A program made the position numbers and the translations under genes. From the NCBI GenBank assembly GCA_964019695.1, contig OZ026515.1:78046678-78110677 (forward strand): a stretch of DNA of 64,000 bases, in the 5' to 3' direction. Below, piece by piece: positions 1 to 8,634 of this stretch. Source of the stretch: Loripinus fragilis (taxonomy: Eukaryota > Mollusca > Bivalvia > Lucinida > Lucinidae). Numbering within the stretch: the first letter of the stretch is position 1; every line of letters begins with the position of its first letter. The notes beneath the pieces are model-generated. The model had not been told where the DNA came from. It worked only from the letters and a program-made list of their open reading frames with translations, and ran no database searches.

Positions 1-282
1 ACTCAAGAACCCATCCATATTCAAATTCCGACAGCCTCGTTTTCAAAAAGTGTTCCACCTTTCTCGACCAGACCTAAAATAAACACCCTTATGTTGGCTG
101 ACCAATGTGCACACCTTCACAAGGATACAGTTCAATCCAGACCCTATGCATCTTCAGTAAATGAACTATCATGTGCTTTAAATATCTTTGATGAAATAGG
201 AACAGATACGACACATCCTTTGAATCTATCGGCTGCAAGTGACAGTTCTTTAAATGGCGGTGATGTTTGGAGACCCTGGTAG
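1..282 (+). CDS. C-terminal end of a HES (Hairy/Enhancer-of-split) transcription factor, 5' partial
   Basis: Frame 1 is open from the first base of the window to a TAG stop at 280-282, giving 93 residues that continue from outside the window. The final residues are GGDVWRPW. A C-terminal WRPW is the established tetrapeptide by which HES, Hey-related and Runt repressors recruit the Groucho/TLE corepressor. A PLNLS stretch about 20 residues earlier and a Ser/Thr/Pro-rich, domain-free composition also fit a HES tail. The bHLH and Orange domains would lie upstream, to the left of position 1. The gene converges on the minus-strand Mesh-like gene. The tetrapeptide could in principle occur by chance, but its position exactly before a stop in a long edge-to-stop frame makes that unlikely. 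Which HES paralogue this is cannot be told from the tail. Confidence 0.78.
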   Translation, partial: TQEPIHIQIPTASFSKSVPPFSTRPKINTLMLADQCAHLHKDTVQSRPYASSVNELSCALNIFDEIGTDTTHPLNLSAASDSSLNGGDVWRPW

Positions 283-930
283 TAGATAATGTTGAAATAT
301 GTCCAGACTAGTTTTATCATGGAAGCGAACACTATGAAAATATTGCTTGCAATATAAGAACCTAAGAATATAAACAGAAGTGAAAGCAGGCGAAAAACTG
401 GTGGGAAAGGTTCATAGCTGTAGTCAGGGGGCAGATCCAGAATCTGGAAAGGGGGGTTCATATGTTTAAAGGTGTGGGGGTTCACTTTACTGATTTTATC
501 TCATTTTTCTAAAATATCCCAAGAAAATGGAATAATTTGGTCTCACGGAGAACAAATTATTTCATTTTTACAGGATATTTAAAAACTGGGGGCAGGGAGG
601 GTGGTTCAAGTAAAGCCCTGAACCCCCTCTTGACCCGCCACTGGTATACACGACACATTTTGGGTAGTAATGTGGCAATTTCTTTTTAATTTTCCATGGA
701 AAGCGAAAGTCGTGATACTCATTAGGAGCAGGACGTTTCCAATGTGTTCCCGATTTTACTAAGACAAAGTTGTATCATTATCACAGCGACTGTTCCATAT
801 ATGTGGTTTGTTGAACCTGTTGTTAAATGTGCTATTTTATATATTCCTGTGTAAATGCTGTTATCAAATAATATAATGTGGGACTGTGAGTAAATAATTA
901 TGTAAACATTAAATCTGAATTCGTGTTTCT
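283..930 (+). other. probable 3' UTR of the HES gene
   Basis: AT-rich sequence without a convincing exon follows the stop. Around 425-650 there is a repeat-like patch beginning with a 'cagatccagaatctgg' motif and ending in a C-rich stretch, related in style to the ggatccag repeats elsewhere in the window, so a small transposon may have inserted into the UTR. The end is set by the putative poly(A) signal at 908-913. Confidence 0.45.
908..913 (+). promoter_or_regulatory. putative poly(A) signal ATTAAA for the HES gene
   Basis: ATTAAA, the commonest variant of AATAAA, is followed 15-25 bases later by a T-rich stretch (gtgtttcttttttaactc), as expected downstream of a cleavage site. There is no transcript evidence. 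Confidence 0.4.
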
Positions 931-1429
931 TTTTTAACTCGCCTGAGCCATTGGCTCGATCCTCTGATGTCCGGCGCCCGTCCTCTTCCGTCTTTCAATA
1001 GTTTGCTTTAAACAACATCTCCTAAATGAATACTACTTGTTGTCCTTCAGGATGGACAAGAAAACATTCAAAAATAAGCTGCCGGATTCAAAATATAAAA
1101 CTGAGATTATGAGTGTTTCACGGTGGGGAATCATGTGTTTTTTTGTATCCAAACACTGCATGGAGTGTTGGTTTCTTGCATGTCATTCATCGATCCCTCT
1201 ACCACTTCCCCCTTCTATTTCTTCCACTTCGTTTGATACCATATAGGTCAAAAAGCACTCTGAGCAAACGCTTTATAACAAAACGTCCATCGAAATCATC
1301 CGTACAGTGTACCCTGGCATTTTGTGACTGTCCAAAGTAGGCATTTTCATCAAAATAAACTGTCATTTAATCTGGGCAAAACTTGGCTGGAAAGTAGTGC
1401 ATGGAGTGATGGTCATAGAGATAAAACCT

Positions 1430-1790
1430 CATTAACGTTACAAAAAAGTCTGCGATTTATCTGTGCAGTATATCATAACAAAACCTCGTGATTTCCCACG
1501 CCGATTCTTGGACAATCAAAATCTCTCAACAAAACACTACTATATAATGGTCTAAAAGATAAGGTCAGTTTCCAACGGATGACCTTGTCCCCCTGACCTC
1601 AGAATGATAAGATTTGCCACCAGCCTGGCCCCTACTGCTTGGGCAGATATTAATAAAGACAGCTTCTTTCCCCAAGACTGAGCACCCTCCCAGAATCTAC
1701 AATTTGCTCTGCTCAATTTCAAAAGCTAAAAGTTTAAGGAACAATTTCTCTAATCACAGCTACTTTGGAGTTTCATAAGTAAATTATCCG
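1430..1790 (+). pseudogene. possible decayed 3' end of a non-LTR retrotransposon reverse transcriptase
   Basis: Broken plus-strand frames read a SLRFICAVYHNK-like segment and later RFATSLAPTAW...SFFPQD, followed by a stretch resembling the WNSLP...S...FK signature that closes many jockey/CR1-type reverse transcriptases. Several stops and frame changes interrupt it. The match is by eye only and weak; a chance resemblance is possible. Confidence 0.25.
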
Positions 1791-1984
1791 GATCCAGGGG
1801 TATAAGACCCCTATGCTTCTTTTCCATCATATTTTTTTTTATTGCAGTACTGAGTTATAGGGGGAAGCTCGAGTCATACACAATGCTTTTCACTGATTTT
1901 TTTCCATACTGACAGAACAGAACAGACTTTAAGCATACAAAGGATCGTCATTATTGATGTAACTGCTACCAATGGCTGCAACTT

Positions 1985-2083
1985 TACGGCGCGAGTGGGC
2001 TCGGGTTCATCAAATATGGAGAATGGCTCAGTGGTGTAATGTGCTGTTCAATGACGAGAGCAGATTCAGTCTGCCGTCGTCGT
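1985..2083 (+). pseudogene. Tc1-like transposase remnant, first part
   Basis: The frame reads REWARVHQIWRM..WCNVLFNDESRFSL, matching the Tc1 transposase region around the first catalytic Asp (family pattern W..V.FSDES.F.L). The catalytic Asp of NDES is kept. The frame is interrupted just after this by a SINE (2095-2280), and the second part of the transposase resumes near 2412. Confidence 0.7.
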
Positions 2084-2094
2084 GTTTGTTTGTT

Positions 2095-2280
2095 TGATTT
2101 GATTCTTTACGTCCCATCAACAATCTTTCAGTTATAAAGTGAAGGGTCCTCCTGGGTTGAACCAGTACTAAGCTAGGATTAATGTTCTTGCTCAAGAACA
2201 CAACTCAGTGAGGCCGGTGAGGCTTGAACCCGCGGCCCCTCGGTCTTAGTCAAGCACTCTACCACTGAGCCACTAGCGAC
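2095..2280 (-). repeat. tRNA-derived SINE, inserted in a Tc1-like remnant
   Basis: Read on the minus strand, the element starts with a tRNA-like head: box A-like TGGCTCAGTGGTAGAG, then box B-like GGGTTCAAGCC. A tail with CTTGAGCAAGAACA and GTACTGGTTCAACCCAGGA follows. Related copies lie at 20585-20770, 45590-45708, 34600-34765, 17950-18130 and, on the other strand, 35455-35575. It separates two halves of a Tc1 transposase, so it is younger than that element. Confidence 0.75.
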
Positions 2281-2289
2281 GTTTAAAAT

Positions 2290-2412
2290 CCGTGACTAGG
2301 GCATGATTTACATATTTCAGTAATCGGCAGAGTAATTTCGTCATTTTGCGAGGGTTTTATTTTTACGAAACTAAAACCCTCGCGAAAATTTCAGAATTTA
2401 CAGTAGTTGAAA
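2290..2412. repeat. partial copy of the TACTGTAAATTC inverted-repeat MITE
   Basis: The sequence contains 'gagggttttatttttacg', its inverted partner 'aaaaccctcgcgaaaattt', and the end sequence 'gaatttacagta'. The same blocks, in the same order, form the complete copy at 7848-8040. Confidence 0.6.
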
Positions 2413-2810
2413 CCACAGATCTTACCTGGCAGTGGTTGATGGAAACTTATATGCTGACCGTTATGTCAATCAAATTTCAATGTCACTCGTCGCTCCTCTT
2501 GCAAGACGTTATTGGCTGCAATTCCAGCAGAACAATGCAGGGGCCCATATAGCAGGCTGTTCCTATATTATGTCAATTATTCCCCTCACATATCAGTATA
2601 TCAATACACTACCATGGCCTACTAGAAGCCCAGATCTGGCACTAATTGAACATGTCTGGATAACACCAAAAGACGTCCTCGTTGCGCCGCAAGTGGACAG
2701 CGATCCCCCAGAATGATATTAGAACCATTATTGGTTCGATGCGTTACTGGTGCAATGCCCGAATGCTAGGCGATAGGGGCTTAACTTCTTGTTTTATATT
2801 CTTTGACTGT
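2412..2810 (+). pseudogene. Tc1-like transposase remnant, second part
   Basis: One frame reads VVDGNLYADRYV...FQQNNAGAH...LPWPTRSPDLALIEHVW, and a shifted frame continues RKWTAIPQNDIRTIIGSM. These are the middle and C-terminal landmarks of Tc1 transposases (family pattern FQQDNA.PH and LPWPA.SPDL.PIEH.W). The second catalytic Asp is replaced by Asn (QNN instead of QDN) and the frame shifts near 2690, so the copy is dead. The last catalytic acidic residue, in IEHVW, is kept. Confidence 0.8.
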
Positions 2811-2819
2811 CAAAATGAC

Positions 2820-3190
2820 CATACAATTTGCATACAGTGTGTTGAATCTAAATGGGTGAAATGCATAGGTTATTTTCAGGATACTGGTCGATTAACGCAC
2901 TTAAGAGCAATATAATACTTGCTTTTTTTTTGGCAGCAACAAAATGGTACAATTTGCATGTGTTTCTTTTTGTCGGGTACACATGTATATTGAATATAAA
3001 GAACACAACAAATTAAAGTGCATCTTAAGTTGCATTTTGTATTTATTTTAATCAGTTTTATGGTATTTACAAACAAAATGAACAATAAATAACGATTGTG
3101 TATAACATCCAAAATTGCAAGTCATAAAATGAAAGCATGTTAAATGATAAAATATGACCACCTCTACATACAGGAGCATAGCTAGAACAC
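2820..3190. other. intergenic, nothing recognised
   Basis: AT-rich sequence between the two convergent genes. No exon, RNA or repeat could be supported. Confidence 0.4.
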
Positions 3191-3199
3191 ATTTTAATA

Positions 3200-3440
3200 T
3201 ACCATGCGCAGATCCAGAAAGTTTTGTCAGAGGGTCCAACTTTGACGGGTTTTTTAGTTGAAAAGAGGAGGAAGGATCCAAATACCACTATTAGCGGGCC
3301 ATTTTTGGCTGATGATGGCCCAACATTGAATGCTTACTTGGTAGCTTTGTGTTTTTCAGGGGATCCAGACCAGTATTGCAAAGAAATCCTATATTTGTGT
3401 GATTTTTCAGAGGGGGTGGGGGTCCAGACCGTGCTTGTTG
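3200..3440 (+). repeat. ggatccag inverted-repeat element, copy 1
   Basis: It begins 'atgcgcagatccagaaag' and contains the shared internal block 'gatgatggcccaacattgaa', then 'ggggatccagaccagtattg' and 'gggggtccagacc'. The same order of blocks is seen at 25015-25345, 41695-42022, 44763-45058 and 46030-46279. No coding content; the open frame here is incidental. Confidence 0.65.
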
Positions 3441-3494
3441 TACACATGAATTTTCATACAGACCATCAAATCAAGACACAGCATATGCATCTAA

Positions 3495-3705
3495 CATGTG
3501 TGGATCCAGGTGGTGACAGGGAGTCCGGACCGCCTGGAAAATCACAAGTGGCTATAGGTATCCTTAGAAATACTGGTACGGCCCCCCTTGTACGGATGAG
3601 GAAGTTGGGTGTGGCCCTCTGTGAAATATGCTGATGACTGAAAAAAACCGTTGTTAGGGCCTCCTCCACTCCCCTGTTGGAATTTTCTGGATCCGCCCAT
3701 GCCTA
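3495..3705 (+). repeat. second ggatccag-type element with clear ends
   Basis: It runs from 'catgtgtggatccaggtggt' to 'tggatccgcccatgcctaat', with inverted ends. The internal text 'ggaaaatcacaagtggctat' recurs near 6915 and 17650. It is a sister family of the copy at 3200. Confidence 0.6.
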
Positions 3706-3744
3706 ATGATTTATTACCTCAGATATTCAGAAATGGCCTGCTAT

Positions 3745-3955
3745 TAACCCATAAAGCGCCACCTATAATTTGCAGCAGACGACAATTTAAAATTCTCCTG
3801 CTTTTTCAAAAATAACAAATAAGGCATGATATTTCATGAAAATCGTCTGCTGGCAGACGATTCTCATGAAATATCATACCTTATTCTTTTGAAAATAAGG
3901 GAAAATGTTGCAAAAAATTGTCGTCTGCTGCAGTCATGAATGGCACTTTAAGGCT
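3745..3955. repeat. palindromic element with 'cgtctgctggcagacg' core (hairpin family R1)
   Basis: Outer arms contain 'tttgcagcagacgacaattt' and, inverted, 'aaattgtcgtctgctgca'. The core 'aatcgtctgctggcagacga' folds back on itself and is flanked by 'atgaaatatcat' and its inverse. Other copies are at 29738-29935 (well preserved) and 34245-34385 (right arm lost). It is a non-autonomous DNA element. Confidence 0.75.
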
Positions 3956-4119
3956 TAAAATAAAATAACTAAGAAAAAAATTCTGCTGTCGCATATCAAG
4001 CGTTATTCCCTCTGCTAAATAAAGGAAAGCGAATATGTCTAATTTGTACTGATGAAAATTGTTCTGACAGATCCACAGTGGAGAGTTGGTGCAAAATTAA
4101 AAAAATGAATTTTGCTTTA

Positions 4120-6550
4120 AAAATAGTCTTATCATACGACGTTGCGTCTAGTAGTGATATAACACCATGTACTCAAATCCACTGACCACTAGTGGTTTTC
4201 ATTTTGTAATGATGACCATACCATGTCAAAAATGTGACATTTTCACACCAAGCATTTTAGTCGCATCTGATAAACAGAATCTAACATTTGTGCTCCTGTA
4301 TTATTGAATTTATTAAAATTGTTTCCAAACAAAGATACATGTAAAACGTTTTGCAAACCTTGCATGTGTCTTTTTCTCATATCGTTTGATAGATTCAATT
4401 AAACATGGGTACCAATGCAAGTGCCTCTATTTCATAGACATTCTAACAGTGTATATATTTAAAAGAAATGACACATAGTAGATATAAATGATTTAGATAT
4501 TGGATTTTAAAGTGATTCTCTGGGGTAGCTCCATACCAAAGTGATTCCAAGTTTGCACCTTTAGTAATATATTATATAACTGGGGAACACAGGCTAAATA
4601 GTAGATATAACATGAGTGCTCATGTATTTATTAAACAGGCTGAGGAAAACAATTAAAATGAAATTATATTCTGGAGTGGAAAAAGTGAGGATTATGTCAT
4701 GACGTTATATCACACCAATACGCGTTATATCACAACAATACGCGACGTCACACAGGAGGCAATTGACCGCTTGTAAGCAAGAAAAAAACTTCATATTATT
4801 CAATTTTAGTTCACTGTCTAGCCACGCCCAAACTGGTTCGTATCTCTGTTAGCTTTACAAGAGACCAGGACATGTGGTGATACAGTGACCTAATATATTA
4901 CCACTTATTTAATCAAAGGGAGACTACCTAGATCTGGAGAGGCTTTGAGTGGCTTAAGAATTTGTAATTTCTTTCTTTAAAAATAGCCGCTTATTTTATG
5001 CTAGGAAATACTTTTTCATCTTGCGTAATGTACAATGCTACACTTTTGTGTAGGATAAAACATAATATCAAATGACATCTCGTCTGGGAGTGAAACAACG
5101 CCATGCAATAAAATCGATTTTCAGGAAACGTTATGACGTCCATAACGTTGTGTACATAATCACAAAATTATAACGTTCTTACGTCAAAAATGAGTTTTCA
5201 AAGTGATCTTAATAACATATGAAAAATAGAATCAAACATTCATGCTCTTGTATTATTGCATTTATCAAACTCGTTGCGAAAAAGAGATAAATGCTCAGCA
5301 AGCCTCGCATTTTATCTCTTCCCCAACTCATTTAATAAATTGAATAAAACAGGAGCACTAATGTAAGAGCCTCTAAGTATAGATCAGCCACTGCTTGTTA
5401 TGATGGATCCACGTATGCTATGTATTTGCTAATCATCCTGTTTGCTGGCTTTTAAAAACAGTGCAGTCCCCTTTATAACACAACTCATTATAACACAGAT
5501 TTGGATATAGCATGGTCATATTGTGGCCCCCAATTGTTTTTACCATGAAATTATAGGAGAATAACCATGAAATGTTATAATCGCTTTTGTTTCATGTAAA
5601 CTATAATGTTGATTGAATAAGGTGCTTTTCAAATGTTCCTGGTTAAAAGCTGTCAAACCTGACAATAAACAAATATATTTCAATAGAACTCATCACAAAA
5701 CTTTGTTCAAGCGCAAAATATTGTCAAATTTACCAATATTATTTTCACTGCCACAGGTAGATAATAATAAAACATATCTTCATGGAAAGAAACATAATGT
5801 AATTTGGAAATTCTAACATGTGACCCCTTATAATATTTATAACAATAGAATCTATTACGAGTGTTAGGGTGGGATGGAAGAATTTGCGACAAGAATCACC
5901 AGGCTTGTCGAGTGATAACAAATGGTGATCCTGAGGGAGGAATTTTTCTATTTCAACCCCACACAAATAATGCATTCTTTTATTTGCTCATCATTGAATT
6001 CTGCATTTTCATTTTGAAATAAGCTCAACATTACACAATGATGTCACTTTGACATAACAATGACGTCACTTGACAACCATGTGTGCGAGTTCCAATACAA
6101 TCAATGAACAGTTCATAGCATGGGTTATATAACATGGGCAAGATCAGGATTTCTATTCCATGCTTTATTTCTCAGAGATTTTTATCTAATGTGTGAGAAT
6201 GCACCATATATCAGATTATCATCTCGGAGTGAAATTACACCATGCAATAATATCGATAAACCACTTGTGGTTTACAGATTTCAGGAAACGTTATGACGTC
6301 CATAACAACGTTGCATACATAACTGTTATGACAAAAGTATAATGTTTTTACGGCAGAAATGAGATTTCAAAGTAATGTTAATGTCATATGATAAATAGAA
6401 TATAACATTCGTGCTCTTGTATTATTGAATTTATAAAAGTCATTGCGAAAAAGAGAAAAAATGCTCGGCAAGCCTCTCATTTTATCTCTTTTCCCCAACT
6501 TGTTTAATAAATTCAATAAACCATGAGCACTCATGTAAGAACCTCTATAT
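4120..6550. repeat. three spaced copies of an 'aacgttatgacgtccataac' element (R9)
   Basis: Related blocks lie at about 4120-4450, 5070-5395 and 6215-6550. Each has a head with 'catgcaataaaatcgat'-like sequence and 'acgttatgacgtccataa', then an arm ending 'cttgtattattgaattta', then the inverted partner 'aataaattcaataaa'. A relative is at 29950-30115 inside the Mesh-like gene. The stretches between are AT-rich with no recognisable gene. Confidence 0.6.
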
Positions 6551-6694
6551 TTGATATGGGATGAAAGATTTCATCAATTATAAATGGATACTGATCATTG
6601 TTTCACCTATTATCTAAACTTTTAACTTTGACAATATATTTAATGAACCATACACACTATTCAAGTAGCTGCTGAATTATATAAAATGCTATCT

Positions 6695-6850
6695 CCAATG
6701 GCGTAGTCAGAACGCTGACGAGGCTAACAACATCAAAGGGAGACTACTGGACCAAGCAGTGCTTTTCTTCTATTGTATCCCTTTTCAAAGTGGGATCGAA
6801 CTCTTTCCTTTAAGAGCAGTTCCTTAATAAATGGAAAATCATGTACATGT
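6695..6850 (+). repeat. 'ggcgtagtcagaacgctga' repeat (R10), short copy
   Basis: It shares with 9622-9860 and 26440-26700 the blocks 'aaagggagactac', 'aagcagtg.ttctct', 'ctttcctttaagagcagtt' and 'atggaaaatcac'. The family origin is unknown. Confidence 0.55.
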
Positions 6851-6889
6851 ATTCTAGTATGTCTAATTCAACTTCTTGTAAATCATGGT

Positions 6890-7100
6890 CAGATCCAGTG
6901 GGGGAGATAGGGAGCCAAGACCCCCTGTAAAATCGCAAGAGGATAGAGGTTCCTTAGAAATATCGGTACGGGCACCCCTTAAGATGCAATGGCACCAATT
7001 TGGCCCAATTGCTTCTCGAGGGAGTTTGGTACGGCCCTCTGTAAAATACGTTGATGACTAAAAAGGAGGACCACCCATGACCCAATTTACTGGATGTGCA
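6890..7100 (+). repeat. ggatccag-type element, sister of 3495-3705
   Basis: It contains 'cagatccagtgggggagat', 'gaccccctgtaaaatcgcaa', 'ccttagaaatatcggtacgg' and a 'tacggccctctgtaaaatac' block, all in the same order as at 3495-3705. Confidence 0.55.
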
Positions 7101-7489
7101 TATGTAAATAGTCATAAAATCTCAAGACAAGAGATTATTTAGGCTCCACTTCAAAATTAAGCATCATGTTTTTACTGGAATAATGATTATGTGTGATTTC
7201 CACCAGTACAGAAGATAGAAAGATACATGAGGCATCTCGTTGCTACCCTTCCAACAAGCAGACTAATGATAAAATAAAACATGTTTAAAGTCTCTACATG
7301 TATGATAAAGCTTTTGGGTCACTGTAAAGGCTGCAACTTTAATATTCATATTTGGGCGTGAATTCGCTAATTCATTTCCTCAATAGGGGACATTAGGTTC
7401 TATTTATAATTGGTAAAGTCTTATTGCGTTTTTTGAGCCGTGTAAACATGTGTGCATTTCATGAGAATCCTGACCAACTGACATTATTA

Positions 7490-7680
7490 ACCCTTAAAGC
7501 ACCAATCGCAAAAATGATGTTTGCGTTTGTCATCTGCTGACTTATTTGAAGCGTCTTTGACAAACAGTGTACTCTAGGAGCAGTCTCATCTGGGTCCACA
7601 ATGTTTGATTCAATACTTACAATGACTAATAAACAGACATTTTCAGATCCAGTTAATTTGCTGGCATTTTAAGGGTTAAA
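7490..7680. repeat. 'aacccttaaagc' inverted-repeat element (R2)
   Basis: The ends are 'ttaacccttaaagcaccaa' and 'ggcattttaagggttaa'. The inside has 'cagtctcatctgggtccaca'. Better copies are at 39975-40205 and 17224-17388. TTAA lies at both ends. Confidence 0.65.
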
Positions 7681-7847
7681 TAATATGACTTTTGGCAGTA
7701 CGCAAGATTATACATTTACATTTACATAAAATCACGCCTCATTCTCAGTTTTCTATGTCTATCTCAGTTTTCTATGTCTAAGGTTGATCAGTCCTAATTA
7801 CACATTCATGGGGTGCTGCCTTTAAACTGACCCAATATCCTTATAAT

Positions 7848-8040
7848 ACTGTAAATTCGAAAATTATCGCGAGAATTTTATTTTCACGAATAGCAATGAA
7901 AGACACACTGACGATATTAAAATTTGTGATTAGGACATGAATTACCTATATCAGTAAACCACAGAGTAATCTCACCATTTGGCAAAGATTTTATTTTCAC
8001 AAAAATAAAACCCTCCCAAAAATTTCCGAATTTACAGTAT
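7848..8040. repeat. complete TACTGTAAATTC MITE (R4)
   Basis: Left end 'tactgtaaattcgaaaatt' and right end 'aatttccgaatttacagta' are inverted repeats, starting and ending in TA as expected for Tc1/mariner-type insertion. About 193 bp with no coding capacity. Partial relatives are at 2290-2412 and 15820-15945. Confidence 0.8.
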
Positions 8041-8204
8041 AACTTAAAAATCCTATCTAGAAGTCTATGATTTGGTAAAATAAATTATCTAACAACTAAG
8101 GCACCAAATAGGAATCAAATTAGCTCTCATGATCCCATTAACAAATTTAATCCATGGCACCAACGTAATGAACTATTTTGTTGTGACATGTCTGTATGAC
8201 TAAT

Positions 8205-8427
8205 AAATAAACACAGTAAAACCTCTGTAAAATGGGCACTCAAAAATAGAAAAAAACAAAGATCATAATGATAATTGGTAGCTTAATGAAGGTCGAAAGT
8301 ATTGCAGAATGCTCCCCATTGAGCATTCTGCAATACTTTTGATCTGCATTAAGCGCTAATTGGTCTTGAAAACCGATTTTCTGTCTTTTTGAGAGTTGCC
8401 GTTTTACACAGGTTATACTGTAAAATA
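8205..8427. repeat. 'agaatgctcc' palindromic element (R3), copy 1
   Basis: Outer arms are 'cactcaaaaatagaaaaaa' and 'tctgtctttttgagag'. The core is 'gtattgcagaatgctccc' against 'gagcattctgcaatac', a near-perfect hairpin. Copies are at 20330-20526, 24275-24472, 31060-31243 and 32588-32792, and a half copy at 11376-11438. It lies just downstream of the Mesh-like stop codon, so it may fall in that gene's 3' UTR. Confidence 0.8.
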
Positions 8428-8549
8428 AAAGGTAAATTCCTTCCTTGTTCTACAGTCCAACTAAACAATTCCCGAGAAGAGAAGGCATTATAATGGCACT
8501 TATGAATGGCAAATTATGACGTCATTTTTGACTAAAATGACTAGAGAGT

Positions 8550-8634
8550 TCAGAAATATTCCTGGAAAATACTAGGATCAACAAAATCAGGTCTTGGTAT
8601 CCGAAATCGTCCATCTTTAACCAAGCTGTGCAAA
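8550..8634 (-). CDS. Mesh-like exon 17 (terminal): cytoplasmic C-terminus
   Basis: The exon opens after TTGCAG and reads ...KDGRFRIPRPDFVDPSIFQEYF followed by TGA at 8552-8550. The preceding exon ends in AA, and the first base here completes an Asn codon. A second acceptor 9 bases further in (CACAG before 8625) keeps the frame and would drop three residues (LHS). The last residues E-Y-F fit a class III PDZ ligand pattern (acidic-x-hydrophobic), which is inference. Recognition rests on splice phase plus a low-complexity-free, protein-like tail. Confidence 0.8.

Noticed and set aside
3224..3634. 136-codon plus-strand frame
   Set aside because: It spans two ggatccag transposon copies and has no domain.
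3745..3955. Strong hairpins as microRNA precursors or terminators
   Set aside because: Copies recur as whole elements with shared ends, so they are transposon arms. No RNA evidence is available.
7983..7988. Minus-strand AATAAA inside the MITE as poly(A) signal of the Mesh-like gene
   Set aside because: It is about 560 bp past the stop and within a repeat; an ATTAAA at 8151-8146 is an equal candidate. Neither can be chosen without transcript data.
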